From contig NZ_JASJPW010000001.1 of NCBI RefSeq assembly GCF_030052995.1, positions 2,222,001-2,286,000 on the forward strand: a DNA stretch of 64,000 nucleotides, given 5' to 3'. Below the pieces are notes generated by a model. That model was not told where the DNA came from. It did no database searches and was given only the letters and a program-made list of their open reading frames with translations. Made by a program: the position numbers and the translations under genes. Origin of the DNA: Gemmobacter sp. 24YEA27 (GTDB lineage Bacteria > Pseudomonadota > Alphaproteobacteria > Rhodobacterales > Rhodobacteraceae). How positions within the stretch are numbered: the stretch's first letter is position 1; each line of letters begins with the position of its first letter. Of this stretch, positions 19,409 to 29,119 are shown one piece after another.

Positions 19409-20422
19409 TCAGGCATTCGATACCCTGACCAGAGCCTCCAGCTTTGCCTTTGCCGCGCCGCTGTCGATGGCGGTGCGGGCAAGCTCTGCGCCCTCTTTCA
19501 GGGTCGCGGCCTTGTCGGCCACCACGAGGGCCGCCGCAGCGTTCAGGAGGACCGCGTCACGATAGGCCCCCGCCTCGCCTTCGAGCAAGACCCGCAAGGC
19601 TGCGGCGTTTTCCGCAGGATTGCCGCCCATGATCTTCTCAAACGGGTGGTAGGGCAGGCCCGCATCTTCCGGATGCAGGGTGAATTCGCGGATCTCGCCC
19701 CCCTCCAGCGCCGCCACTTTCGTCGGCGCGGCAATCGAGATCTCATCGGTGCCGTCGCCGCCATGCACCAGCCAGGCCTTGACGCTGCCAAGGGCGCGGA
19801 GCGTTTCGGCCATCGGGCGGATCAGTGCGTCAGAGAAGGCGCCGGTCAGCTGGCGGGTCACCCCGGCCGGATTGGTCAGTGGCCCGAGGATGTTGAAGAT
19901 CGTGCGGGTGCCAAGCTCGGTGCGCACCGGCCCGACATGGCGCATCGCCGGGTGATGCATCGGGGCCATCATAAAGCCGATGCCAGTTTCCCTCAGGCAG
20001 GTCTCGACCTGCTCCGGTGAGAGCATCACATTGAGGCCAAGCTCTGTCAGCGCATCCGCCGCGCCCGATTTCGAACTGAGATTGCGGTTGCCGTGTTTGG
20101 CGACGGCGACGCCCGCGCCTGCGACGACGAAAGCGGTCGCGGTCGAGATGTTCAGCGTCCCTTTGCCATCGCCGCCGGTGCCGACGATATCCATCGCGCC
20201 TTCGGGGGCGCGGACGCGGTGGCTTTTCGCGCGCATCACGGCACTGGCGGCGGCATATTCATCGACCGTCTCGCCACGGGTGCGGAGCGCCATCAGGAAG
20301 CCGCCCATCTGGGCCGGTGTCGCGGCGCCCTCGAACAGCGCGTTGAAGGCGGCTTCGGCTTCAGCACGGGTCAGCGGGCGACTGGCGGCAAGGCCGATCA
20401 GCGGTTTGAGAATATCGCTCAT
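19409..20422 (-). CDS. trpD: anthranilate phosphoribosyltransferase
   Basis: A 337-residue enzyme transferring phosphoribose from PRPP to anthranilate. The PRPP-binding motif [17 protein letters not shown] is complete, followed by [38 protein letters not shown] and [11 protein letters not shown]. Length is standard. It overlaps trpG by four bases, giving translational coupling of the glutamine amidotransferase and the transferase, though trpE is not in the window. Confidence 0.96.
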   Translation of the reverse strand: MSDILKPLIGLAASRPLTRAEAEAAFNALFEGAATPAQMGGFLMALRTRGETVDEYAAASAVMRAKSHRVRAPEGAMDIVGTGGDGKGTLNISTATAFVVAGAGVAVAKHGNRNLSSKSGAADALTELGLNVMLSPEQVETCLRETGIGFMMAPMHHPAMRHVGPVRTELGTRTIFNILGPLTNPAGVTRQLTGAFSDALIRPMAETLRALGSVKAWLVHGGDGTDEISIAAPTKVAALEGGEIREFTLHPEDAGLPYHPFEKIMGGNPAENAAALRVLLEGEAGAYRDAVLLNAAAALVVADKAATLKEGAELARTAIDSGAAKAKLEALVRVSNA

Positions 20423-21006
20423 GCGGTGACCTTAACGCCTGCTTCTTCAAGGAAATTCGCGAGCAGCCGGTGGCCGTGTTCCGAGGCGATGGATTCCGGG
20501 TGGAACTGCACGCCCTCGATCAGTTTTTCGCGATGCCGGAGCCCCATGATGGTGCCGTCTTCCAGCCATGCGGTGACCTCAAGGCAGTCGGGCAGGCTCT
20601 CGCGCTCGACGATCAGGGAATGGTAGCGGGTGGCCTCGAACGGCGAGGGCAGGTTCCGGAACATGCCCTCGCCTGCATGATGCATGGAGCCCATCTTGCC
20701 ATGCACGATCTCATGGCAGCGCACGACCTTGCCGCCAAAGGCCTCGCCAATGGTCTGATGGCCAAGGCAAACCCCCAGAAGCGGCACATCGGCCTCATAA
20801 GCGGCGCGGGTCAGGGGCAGGCAGATCCCGGCCTGGGCCGGATCACAGGGACCGGGCGAAAGCACGATGGCCTCGGGGCGCAGCGCCAGCGCTTCCTGCA
20901 CCTCAAGCGCATCATTGCGCTTCACCACCACATCGGCGCCAAGCTCGCCGAAATAATGCACCAGATTCCAGGTGAAACTGTCGTAATTGTCGATCAAGAG
21001 CAGCAT
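20419..21006 (-). CDS. trpG: anthranilate synthase glutamine amidotransferase component
   Basis: A 195-residue class I glutamine amidotransferase. It begins [19 protein letters not shown], has the oxyanion/nucleophile block [17 protein letters not shown] (catalytic Cys) and ends with the His-Glu pair in [14 protein letters not shown]. It supplies ammonia to TrpE and may also serve PabB, as TrpG/PabA proteins often do. It is the first gene of the minus-strand trpG-trpD pair. Confidence 0.95.
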   Translation of the reverse strand: MLLLIDNYDSFTWNLVHYFGELGADVVVKRNDALEVQEALALRPEAIVLSPGPCDPAQAGICLPLTRAAYEADVPLLGVCLGHQTIGEAFGGKVVRCHEIVHGKMGSMHHAGEGMFRNLPSPFEATRYHSLIVERESLPDCLEVTAWLEDGTIMGLRHREKLIEGVQFHPESIASEHGHRLLANFLEEAGVKVTA

Positions 21007-21196
21007 ATGTCTTCACCCTCCAGGCCCTGGCGGTTCCATCGCGGGGATCGGCGGGATGCGGCCGGGAGGCGCCCGTGGGCCCAGGTTTGGGCTGCGGTCT
21101 CCTGTCCGGACGGGTATCGGCCCCGGGGAACATGAGACGCTTATCGCGCATCTGCCGGGGGGAGCAACTGCCCCCGCACCCGGCTTTGGTGTCAGA

Positions 21197-21568
21197 TCAG
21201 TCTCTGGAATTGACGAAGCCGCCGCCGAGGCCGAAGTCGATATTGCGGGTGCCGATATTGTAGCCGAAATTCGCGTCGACATAGCCGCCATCGCCGACAT
21301 AGGAGATGCCGAGATTGGGGCGCAAAGACTCGGAAGCGAAATGGTAATCCAGCCCAAGCGAACCGGCCGAGTGGTCTTTGTCGCGGTCGGTGAAGATTTT
21401 TGCGCCAGCGGCGAGGCCACTGTTTCCGCCGCTGCCAAACACCCAGCTCAGGCCAATGCCAAGCCCGGCATCACCGGCCTGTGCAGGGGTGGAGGTGCCG
21501 GGAGCGATGCCGGCGATAAGGGCGCTCAGCGCAAGGCCGAGCCCGAAGGCTTTGCTGATTTTGGTCAT
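21197..21568 (-). CDS. small secreted Gly-rich protein, outer-membrane-barrel-like
   Basis: A 123-residue protein with a clear signal peptide (MTKISKAFGLGLALSALIAG, cleavage near APAQAG). The mature part alternates Gly with aromatic and polar residues (GLDYHFASESLRPNLGISYV, NFGYNIGTRNIDFGLGGGFV), as in short beta-barrel or autotransporter-like strands. Families of this type exist in Rhodobacterales as uncharacterised proteins. It stands alone between trpG and the next gene, and its function is unknown. Confidence 0.7.
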   Translation of the reverse strand: MTKISKAFGLGLALSALIAGIAPGTSTPAQAGDAGLGIGLSWVFGSGGNSGLAAGAKIFTDRDKDHSAGSLGLDYHFASESLRPNLGISYVGDGGYVDANFGYNIGTRNIDFGLGGGFVNSRD

Positions 21569-21740
21569 GGCGTTTCTCCTGCCCGATCGCAGATCCTGTC
21601 TGAGGGAAGCATGTATCCCCCTGGATCTGGCGTTGATTATGGGCGGAGCTTAGACCATTTTGTACGGGTTGAAAACCCTCGCGGCGGCGACTGGCAGGGG
21701 CTTGGCCCCCGGTCAGCGGCGCAAAGCCTAGGGCGCAGGT

Positions 21741-22200
21741 TCAGAAGATAGGGAAGCCAGTGGCGGAAATCGCGCGGCCCGCGACCGGCACCGCAATGTT
21801 GGCGATCAGCACGGCGGCGGCCAGGCCATTGCCCTCGTCATCACACCAGATGGTGTTGTCGGAGCCGCGATGGATGAGCCGCACATTGGCAATGGTCGTG
21901 AGACTGGTGGTGCCAGCCTCGAAGGCCGAAGCAGACAGGGTGCCTGCCACCACCCCGCTGCCAAAAAAACGCCACCGAGAAAGGGAGCATTTCAGTCCCG
22001 ACACTGGCCGCGATCGTATCGGCACCCGGACCGCTGCGCGGAACGTCACCGTCGCCGGGCCTATGGTCGCTGCGCCCGTGCTGGCGGTCAGCACGTTGTT
22101 CCCGTTGCTGCCGGTGAGGGCGCCGCTCAAGATGCCTTGCTGCGTTTTGACCAGATCGCCGGTGATCGTGCCGCTCTTGAAGATCCGCGTCGTCGTACCG
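21741..22200 (-). pseudogene. remnant of an unknown protein, apparently frameshifted twice
   Basis: The minus strand reads IFKSGTITGDLVKTQQGIL and GALTGSNGNNVLTASTGAAT, then turns into an Arg-rich stretch. In the neighbouring frame the same bases read GPGADTIAASVGTEMLPFSV. The first frame returns after the seven-T run (plus-strand A-run 21963-21969) as GSGVVAGTLSASAFEAGTT, ending AISATGFPIF. The composition change suggests one deletion near 22035 and one extra base at the T7 run. No ATG starts the frame. It resembles no family I recognise, and the frame joins are inferred from composition only. Confidence 0.4.
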
Positions 22201-22429
22201 GATAAGGGAGGGGCGTCTCGGGGGATAAGGCTGAGGGGGAGGGCGTCAGAGCAGGCCGGCGCAAAGGCATCGTGAGGCTGGCACGCGTGGCGGCGCCGGT
22301 TTTCCCGCAGGACAGAAATCACCACGCCGCAGGCAGACCAGCGGTAGTCCGGCGGCATCTGGCGCGGTGAAAATCTGAAAATCAAGCGTTTTATGCAGGG
22401 CAGGGCGATCGGTGCAGGGCGGGCAGGGC

Positions 22430-22873
22430 TCAGCCCGCCGCGCTGTCGATCCAGATGGTGACCGGCCCGTCATTCGTCAGGCTCACCGCCATATCGGCGC
22501 CAAAGATGCCGGTCTCATTCGGCACACCTTCGCGGGCGAGACTGGTCGCGAAATGCTCATAGAGCCGTTTGCCCTCTTCGGGCGGCGAGGCGGTCGAAAA
22601 GCCCGGCCGGTTGCCGCGCAGATCGGCGGCCAGGGTGAACTGGCTGACAACCAGCGCCGAGCCGCCGATATCCCTGACCGAGAGGTTCATCTTGTCCTGG
22701 TCGTCTTTGAAGATCCGCATCTTAGCGATCTTCGCCGCCAGTTTTGCCGCCACCGCCTCGTCATCGCCCTGCATGGCGCAGATCAGGATCATCAGCCCGG
22801 GACCGGAGCGCCCGACCACCTCGCCCGCCACCGCCACTTCGGCGCGGGTGATGCGTTGCAAAACGGCTCTCAT
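22430..22873 (-). CDS. dtd: D-aminoacyl-tRNA deacylase
   Basis: A 147-residue DTD, which hydrolyses D-amino acids wrongly attached to tRNA. It begins [20 protein letters not shown] and carries [19 protein letters not shown], including the active-site SQFTL block. The C-terminal [11 protein letters not shown] holds the Gly-Pro motif that gives chiral selectivity (here GPVT). It overlaps the end of the upstream kinase gene by four bases, so the two are cotranscribed. Confidence 0.96.
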   Translation of the reverse strand: MRAVLQRITRAEVAVAGEVVGRSGPGLMILICAMQGDDEAVAAKLAAKIAKMRIFKDDQDKMNLSVRDIGGSALVVSQFTLAADLRGNRPGFSTASPPEEGKRLYEHFATSLAREGVPNETGIFGADMAVSLTNDGPVTIWIDSAAG

Positions 22874-23803
22874 CCGCGCAGTCCGATCTCATGCGCCCAG
22901 GGCGGATTGGCGCCCGCGCGCGAAACGGTGACGCCGGCGGCCCGGATCCCGAGGTCGAGACAGGCATCGATCTGCGCGTCCGTCAGCCCGGCCAGGCGCG
23001 CGCGGCTCAGCGCGCCTTCGCGGGCAAGGCCTGCGAGGAAGCCGGCATTGAATGTATCGCCCGCGCCGACCGTATCGATCACCGTGACCTTCCCTGCCGG
23101 GCGATGACGGCTGCCGCCTGCCGAAAAGGCCCGCGCGCCGTCGGCGCCTTCGGTGATCAGCACCAGTGCCGGCCCCTGCGCGAGCAAGCGGGCAGCAAGC
23201 GCTTCGGTGGCGCCCGCACCTTCCAGCCAGCGGAGGTCTTCATCCGAAAGCTTGACGATATCGCTTTGCGCGATCATCCGGGTGATGCGGGCGCGGTAGG
23301 TTTCTTCCTGGCCGGCGATGAACCCAGGACGGATATTCGGGTCGATCATGATCAGCCGGTGCCCGGCCTCGCGCGAAAGCAGCGTCTCGTAGCTTGTCGC
23401 CGCCGGGTCATTCACCAGCGAGATGCCCCGAAAAACAGCGCCTGGACCCGGTCGGGCAGGGCCGGAAGATCCGGGGGCGCAAGCATCCTCCCGGCTGTGG
23501 CCTCGTCGTAAAAGGCATAGCTCGCCTGGCCATTGGTCAGTTTGACGAAAGCCACGGTGGTCGGCCGGTCTGAACGCGCAAGCAGGCTGGTATCGACCTT
23601 TGATGCCGCCAGCGTATCCGCCAGGATCTCGCCGAGCATATCGGTCGAAACCCCGGAAAAGAACCCCACCGGCGTGCCAAGCCGGCCAAGCGCGATGGCA
23701 GTATTGAACACCGCCCCCCGGCATAGGGCGCGAAACAGGCCTCCCCCGCGGTCGAGACCCGCGGCAACATATCGATCAACGCCTCACCACAGCAGAGAAT
23801 CAT
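22870..23803 (-). CDS. PfkB-family sugar kinase (fructokinase-like), frameshifted twice
   Basis: Three consecutive frames make one PfkB kinase. Frame 1 starts [17 protein letters not shown] at 23803 and reaches APYAGG. Frame 2 continues [20 protein letters not shown] to QALFFG. Frame 3 continues [17 protein letters not shown] through the catalytic block [18 protein letters not shown] to the stop. One G added to each of two runs (G6 at 23714-23719, G4 at 23426-23429, minus sense) restores about 311 codons, the usual length. The domain order and the ATP/anion-hole motif are intact. Substrate is probably fructose, by similarity. Two identical-type breaks in one gene point to sequence error rather than decay. 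Confidence 0.85.
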
Positions 23804-23854
23804 CGAAGCCTCCCGGTTTGCCTGTGCTTTGTTAGCGCAAACATGGTGGCGCTG

Positions 23855-24835
23855 TCAGGCGGTGAAATACGGCGCCAGATTGGCACGCACCCGCGCCAGT
23901 GGTGTTTCACCCGAGCTGTCGGGGCGGAAGGTCGCACCAGTGATCCGCTCATAGGCGGCGATATAGACCTCAGCGGTCTGCGCGATCATTTCCGAGGGGA
24001 TGTCCGGCACCGGATCCTTATAGGGATCACAGCGCGCCGCGACCCAGGACCGGATCACATCCTTGTCGAAAGACGGTGGGCGGGCGCCGGTGGTCAGCGC
24101 CTCCTGATACCCTTCGGCGATCCAGTAGCGGCTGGAATCGGGGGTATGGATCTCATCGGCAAGCAGGATGCGGCCCTGATCATCCAGGCCGAATTCATAT
24201 TTCGTATCAACAAGGATCAGCCCGCGCTCTGCCGCGACTTTCTGGCCAAAGGCGAAGAGGCGCAGCGCCTTGTCCGAAACCTCGTCCCATTGTGCCTGGG
24301 TGAGGAGCCCCTGGGCGACGATCTCGGCTGCTGTCAGCGGCTCGTCATGGCCGCCGTCAAAGGCTTTCGAGGTGGGGGTGATGATGGCCACGGGCAGGGC
24401 CTCATTATCGCGCAATCCATCCGGAAGGCGGTGGCCATACATCTCTCGCGCGCCAGACTTATACTGGGTCAGAACCGAGGTAGATGTGGTACCGGCGAGA
24501 TAGCCGCGCACGACCACCTCGACGGGCAGAATGCTGACATGGCGCCCGATCACGACATTCGGATCGGGATAGGCCACGACATGATTGGGACAGATATCGG
24601 CGGTGCGGTCAAACCACCAGCGCGCGGTCTGGGTCAGGACCTGGCCCTTCCACGGGATCGCGGCCAGAATGCGGTCAAAGGCCGAAATCCGGTCCGAGGA
24701 AATCAGGATCCGCCTGCCGTTCGGGAAATCCGCATCCGGAGCCAGATCGTAGCAATCGCGCACCTTCCCGAAATAGGGCGAGGGCAGTTCAGGAATGCGC
24801 GCCTCGCTCAGCACGCGGGAGAGATCAATCGACAT
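23855..24835 (-). CDS. purC: phosphoribosylaminoimidazole-succinocarboxamide synthase
   Basis: A 326-residue SAICAR synthetase of the longer (yeast Ade1-like) type. Motifs are GKVRDCYDL (ATP-binding), [36 protein letters not shown] and [14 protein letters not shown]. It catalyses step 8 of IMP synthesis. ATG 24835 matches the family start MSIDLSRVL. It is monocistronic by spacing and is flanked upstream by the intergenic GTATTT motif. Confidence 0.96.
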   Translation of the reverse strand: MSIDLSRVLSEARIPELPSPYFGKVRDCYDLAPDADFPNGRRILISSDRISAFDRILAAIPWKGQVLTQTARWWFDRTADICPNHVVAYPDPNVVIGRHVSILPVEVVVRGYLAGTTSTSVLTQYKSGAREMYGHRLPDGLRDNEALPVAIITPTSKAFDGGHDEPLTAAEIVAQGLLTQAQWDEVSDKALRLFAFGQKVAAERGLILVDTKYEFGLDDQGRILLADEIHTPDSSRYWIAEGYQEALTTGARPPSFDKDVIRSWVAARCDPYKDPVPDIPSEMIAQTAEVYIAAYERITGATFRPDSSGETPLARVRANLAPYFTA

Positions 24836-24938
24836 ATGCGCCTGCCTTCCTCTGGTGACGCGGCTGCTATGAGCGCGGGGCGCGCCCATGTCAACGCCCG
24901 GAAAGGGGCACAGCCCCCAGGCCCTTGCAGGGCCTCAC

Positions 24939-25000
24939 CCGAAGTATTTTTGCTCAAGAGGAAAGAGCAGGCTTCCTCTTGCCTTAAATATTCCTGGCGG
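24939..25000. repeat. inverted pair of intergenic GTATTT/AAGAGGAAA motifs
   Basis: GAAGTATTTTTGCTCAAGAG then GAAA faces a reversed partner, GCTTCCTCTTGCCTTAAATA then TTCC. The centre forms a palindrome around CTCAAGAGGAAAGAGC/GCTTCCTCTTG. It lies in the space between purC and the zinc-ribbon gene and matches the motif at 17824-17850. Confidence 0.6.
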
Positions 25001-25048
25001 AGGCAAAGGCTGGCAAAGCCCGGCTCAGTCCAGGGCTCAGTCCAGGGT

Positions 25049-26182
25049 TCAGTCCAGCCAGTCGAGCGCATTGCCGCCAATGCTGATATCGCCGTCCTTC
25101 ATCAGATAGAGCACGGCGCCCGCAACCAGGGCCGCCGCCACAGCTGCGAGTGCGATTTTCCAGACCGACCACGGGCGCTGGCCCTGGACTTCGCCGGTCT
25201 GGCCATTGACGAGGAACTGATAGCTTTTGCCGTTGTATTTATAGGCCGCCATCCAGATCGGCAGCATTATATGTTTGAAGGTTTCGCCACTGTAATCGGT
25301 GTCAATGCCGGAGATCCGCTGTTCATCGCCGCCGATGTCGCGGCGCACATCGGTTTCGATCACGCGGGCCATTTTCTGCTTTGATTGCAGGCTCGCGGGT
25401 TCCAGCGGCACTGTATAGCCCTCGGCCGAAAATCCGGCGAGATAATCCGGCGCATAGGGGACAAGCTTGCTCAGATCCCAGGGATCAAGCTCATTCGCAT
25501 AGCGCGCCGGCACGCTCAGCGACGCCAGCACTCCGACATCATCGAAGTCGCGGGCGACGCGGCCAGAGACCGGGGTCCAGCGGATTTTGCGCTCCTGGCG
25601 GGTCTCGCGTTTGCCGTTCACCGTGACCGTGCGCGAGACGTAATAGGCATCACCCCGGCTGCCGGAATACCGCGAGCGGGTTTCGGCATCAAAAGTCCAC
25701 CAGGGTACATAGACGCCGTTCATCGCCCGCCCGCGCCTCGTATATTCCAGCAACCGGTTCGGCGCGAACCAGAGCGAGCCGAGCCATTTCACCAGGGCTT
25801 CACGTGCCTCGCGTTCGGAAAGCACGAAGGGGATCAGCGCCTGGGGTTTGATCTGCCTCGTCTCGCCGGTCGAGGTTACCACAGGCGTCGCACAGAAAGG
25901 GCATTCGGTGGCGTGGCTGGCACCGATCATCTCGATCAGCGCCCCGCAGGAGGTGCAGCGCGTGGTCCGCACCACTTCCATCGCCGAAGAGGACAGATCG
26001 TCGGCGAGCCCTTTGGCGAGGTCATGTTCGACCAGCGCCCGGTCCTGATCGGCAAGGGCGATATCGGGCAGGCGCTGGTGATTGCCGCAATGTTCGCAGA
26101 CCAGATCGCGCTGGCCCGGGGCATAGCGCAGCTGCGCGCCGCACTGGCTGCAGGGCCAGCGGTGTTCTCCGTTGGCGGGCAT
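25049..26182 (-). CDS. zinc-ribbon protein with C-terminal membrane anchor (YdjG-like)
   Basis: A 377-residue protein. Two zinc ribbons are near the N-terminus: CSQCGAQL...CEHCG (about residues 11-33) and CTSCGALI...CPFC (about 76-97). A long central region with VPWWTFDAETRSRYSGSRGD and IMLPIWMAAYKYNGKSYQFL follows. It ends in one transmembrane helix (KIALAAVAAALVAGAVLYLM) and a short tail. The layout resembles YdjG-type proteins encoded beside SPFH proteins in PspA-associated systems. It starts four bases after the SPFH gene, so both are probably one transcript. The substrate or target is unknown. Confidence 0.8.
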   Translation of the reverse strand: MPANGEHRWPCSQCGAQLRYAPGQRDLVCEHCGNHQRLPDIALADQDRALVEHDLAKGLADDLSSSAMEVVRTTRCTSCGALIEMIGASHATECPFCATPVVTSTGETRQIKPQALIPFVLSEREAREALVKWLGSLWFAPNRLLEYTRRGRAMNGVYVPWWTFDAETRSRYSGSRGDAYYVSRTVTVNGKRETRQERKIRWTPVSGRVARDFDDVGVLASLSVPARYANELDPWDLSKLVPYAPDYLAGFSAEGYTVPLEPASLQSKQKMARVIETDVRRDIGGDEQRISGIDTDYSGETFKHIMLPIWMAAYKYNGKSYQFLVNGQTGEVQGQRPWSVWKIALAAVAAALVAGAVLYLMKDGDISIGGNALDWLD

Positions 26183-26185
26183 GGG

Positions 26186-27282
26186 TCAGCCTGCGGGCGG
26201 GGGGCGGCGGCGCAGATGCGAGAAGAGGCGGGCGAGTTCGGTCTCGGCGGCGGGTTTCCAGCCCTCCATCCCCTGCGCCCAGACCATTGTGCCGCGTGCA
26301 AGCTGGCCCGAGGCCGCAAGCCCGGAAAGCTGCGCTTCGGTATAAGGGCCTTTGGTGGCGCCGTTTTCGGCAAGATGCCATTCCTTGCCAACCGGCGGCG
26401 GGGGCGGCGGTGCATGCGAGGCGGCAGCGGGCTGCGCCCCCCAGGGGCCCATATTCTGGGCCATGCCCATCCCCATCGCCATGCCCGCCCCGGTCGCCAT
26501 CGCAGAGCCGGCCCCCGAGCTGGGGTTGCCCATCGCCTCGGCTGCGTTGAACTGCATATATTTGTTCAGATCGCCCACCACACCCATCGAGGTGCGCTTG
26601 TCGAGCGCTTTCTCGACTTCTTCCGGCAGGCTGATATTCTCGATATAGAATTCCGGAATGCTCAACCCGTATTCCGCGACTTTGGGGGTGATGGCACCGG
26701 CAATCAGCTTGCCAAGGTCTTCGGTATTGGCGGCCATATCCAGCACCGGGATCTGTGATCCGCCAGCACCTGGCTTGCGGCCTGGACGATGATATTGCGG
26801 ATCTGCACCGAGATTTCGTCGGCGGTGAATTCGCCATCGGTTCCGACGATCTCGGTCATGAATTTTCCGGGATCCGCGACCCGCATCGAATAGGTCCCGA
26901 AGGCCCGCAGCCGGACCGGGCCGAATTCCGGATCGCGCGCCATGATCGGGTTTTTCGTGCCCCATTTCTGGTCGTTGAACCGCGTGGTCGAGACGAAATA
27001 GATCTCGGATTTGAACGGTGACTGGAAGCCGTGATCCCAATGCTGCAGCGTCGTCAGGATCGGCATATTGTTGGTCTCAAGCTGATAGAGACCGGGGCCG
27101 AAGACATCCGCCAGCTGACCCTCATGGATGAAGACCGCCGCCTGGCCTTCGCGCACCGTGAGTTTCGCGCCGTATTTGATCTCCTGGCCGCGGCGCTCAA
27201 AGCGCCAGACCATGGTGTCGCGGGTGTCATCGAGCCAGGAGATGACGTCGATAAACTCGCCCCTGAGGAAGTCGAAGACCAT
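26186..27282 (-). CDS. SPFH-domain protein with C-terminal GYF_2 domain, frameshifted
   Basis: The N-terminal part (from MVFDFLRGEFIDVISWLDD) is a YdjI/virion-core-type SPFH domain: VREGQAAVFIHEGQLADVFG, GLYQLETNNMPILTTL, RDPEFGPVRLRAFGTYSMRV. After IIVQAASQVLA the frame breaks at about 26760. One extra base restores SQIPVLDMAANTEDLGKLI and IPEFYIENISLPEEVEKALD. A Gly/Met/Ala-rich linker and a Pro-rich stretch lead to a GYF_2 domain (WHLAENGATKGPYTEAQLSG). SPFH proteins scaffold membrane domains; GYF domains bind Pro-rich peptides. It is coupled with the zinc-ribbon gene. Confidence 0.85.
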
Positions 27283-27438
27283 GGGTTCAGCCTTTCTGTC
27301 ACGCGCGGGCCGGCGGCGCCGCATCTGCCTTTGTCAAAATAGCGCGCATGCGCCCGGATTGAAGGGGAAATTTCGCCTGGCGGGGCCTGATGCCGCTATG
27401 TTCATCGCTGCTCCCGTCCGCACCTTCCCGCGCGTCGG

Positions 27439-28163
27439 TCATGACGTGCCGCAATCCGGAGGCAGGAGCCAGTCGCCCTCTGCGTTTTTGCCCATGAAAT
27501 CGGCAAAAAGGGCGACAGTCTCACCAGTGGCCGATCGCAATCGCGCGACCGGATAGCCGCCATCGCCCCAGCCGGAGGATGCGATGGGAATCAAAGTCTT
27601 GTCGGGCAGAGGCAGGATATGACCCACCACCCAGACCTCACCGATCATCGTGTCGAACCAGCCATTATAGAGATCTTTTTCCGCGCCGAGGATCCCGGCC
27701 GAGCGGGTCACGGCCGCCGCCATGGATCTGTCGAAAAAGCCCGCAAGCCCGGTATCGACAGGGATCGTCGCAACATCATCACCGCAGGCCGGGGCGGCAT
27801 CGGAAAAGACCAGCAGCGCCTTCGAGACGCGCGCTTCGTCCTGGTCAAGCGCCAGTAAAAACCGTGCTTCGCCGGCGGGCACCTCGATCCAGGGCAGATC
27901 CGCGGCTTCGGACCAGGTCAGCGGATCGACCGCAATCACCCCGCCCGGGGCAAGGGTGATCTGCCCACATCGCGAAACTCAAGCGCGAAATCCGATTGCG
28001 CCTGCATCCAGCCAAGGCTGCCAGTCTGCGCCACCTCTGCCGGTGAAATTGCAGCGCCTGGCGGGTCTTGTCCGGCGAAAAGCGCGTCCGGAACTGCCTC
28101 CTGCGCTTCGCCCGCGCCGGCCAGCAGCGCGGTCACGGTCAGAAGGCAGGAAAACCGGATCAA
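27439..28163 (-). CDS. secreted DUF4241-family protein, frameshifted, TTG start
   Basis: The TTG at 28163 (GGGAG upstream) gives the signal peptide MIRFSCLLTVTALLAGAGEA. TTG overlaps the previous stop as TTGA. The frame breaks after FALEFRDVG. One G added to the GGG run (plus-strand C's 27964-27966) joins it to QITLAPGGVIAVDPLTW. DUF4241 blocks follow: ATIPVDTGLAGFFD, YNGWFDTMIG and IASSGWGDGGYPVARLRS, ending CGTS. About 241 residues in all. DUF4241 proteins are uncharacterised and often occur in toxin/immunity or stress contexts. It belongs to the TelA/XpaC cluster. Confidence 0.8.
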
Positions 28164-29119
28164 GCGCCACTCCCGAGCAGTCTTTGTGCGATGCGCCTCA
28201 CCACCGGGACCGCTTCTGCCTCGGTCATGCCCGGCCACAGTTCCGGATCATAAAGGATCTTCAGCATCAGCTCGTCCAGTTTGGTCAGGAGCGCGAATTC
28301 CTCGTCATCATTGAAGATCGAGGGCCGCGCGCGCGGGCTGTCATTGGCGAGCCCGAGGCCCTGCGCGATTTCCTCATGATAGCAGGATTGCCGCAGAAGA
28401 TCGGGGTGTTCGGCCCGGACCACGGCGACCGCGCGGCGGTAATTGCCGCTGTCCCCGTCCGAGAGAGCATAGACAAGGCAATAGGTGGTCTGGGCCATGC
28501 CGGTCACATCGGCCACATCCTGCGGGCTGAGGCCGGGAAGCTCGCGACGCAGCGTTGGGCCAAGCTGTTCGCGCTCGTCTTCCGAGACGACATGCAGCGT
28601 GAAATTGCCGCCCTGATCGACCAGGGTGATCGGGTGGCCGGTCAGGCTGGCAAGGCGTTTGATATAAGAGGCGATCCGCGCGCGGTCGGTGGCGCGGCGC
28701 TCCTTGGGCACAGAGGCGCCGAACTGGATCTGAAACCGGATCGGCACATCCCAGCGGCGCAGGATCGACGCGGTTTCACCACGCGCAAACACCCCGCCGG
28801 CGCGACTATATTCGTCGTAAAGCGCAATGCGGATGAAATTCGCGGCCAGGATGCGGGCGTCGAAAGGCGTATCCACGCCGCCGCCATCGGTACGCAGCAA
28901 CCCCTGCGAGAGCAGCGAGTTCTGCACCTGGGCGTAATAGGCACGGGCCGCAGCGCTTTTCGGTGTCTCGGGCGTCACCACGACAGGAACAGGGGGGCGG
29001 GGCGGCGGCGGGCCGATCCTTTGCGGCGCCTGGCCACCCGAGGACACACAGGCGGAAAGGCCCGCCACCAGCAAGGTGGCAGGCCAGAGGGGCAGCCGCT
29101 TGCGCCGGGCTGGCGTCAT
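28160..29119 (-). CDS. DUF2927 lipoprotein
   Basis: A 319-residue lipoprotein. The signal peptide ends LVAGLSAC with Cys24 as the lipidation site, followed by a Pro-rich spacer (IGPPPPRPPVPVVV). The DUF2927 domain contains NFIRIALYDEY, RWDVPIRFQIQFG, YCLVYAL and YHEEIAQGLGLANDSP. The HEEIAQGLGL segment resembles a zinc-metalloprotease HExxH-like helix, but the second His is replaced, so activity is doubtful. It overlaps telA by four bases and the DUF4241 gene by three or four, so all are translationally coupled. Confidence 0.85.
   Translation of the reverse strand: MTPARRKRLPLWPATLLVAGLSACVSSGGQAPQRIGPPPPRPPVPVVVTPETPKSAAARAYYAQVQNSLLSQGLLRTDGGGVDTPFDARILAANFIRIALYDEYSRAGGVFARGETASILRRWDVPIRFQIQFGASVPKERRATDRARIASYIKRLASLTGHPITLVDQGGNFTLHVVSEDEREQLGPTLRRELPGLSPQDVADVTGMAQTTYCLVYALSDGDSGNYRRAVAVVRAEHPDLLRQSCYHEEIAQGLGLANDSPRARPSIFNDDEEFALLTKLDELMLKILYDPELWPGMTEAEAVPVVRRIAQRLLGSGA

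Noticed and set aside
18692..20020. 442-codon plus-strand frame over the trpD/ung spacer
   Set aside because: It runs opposite trpD and has no recognisable domain; composition is typical of an antisense shadow.
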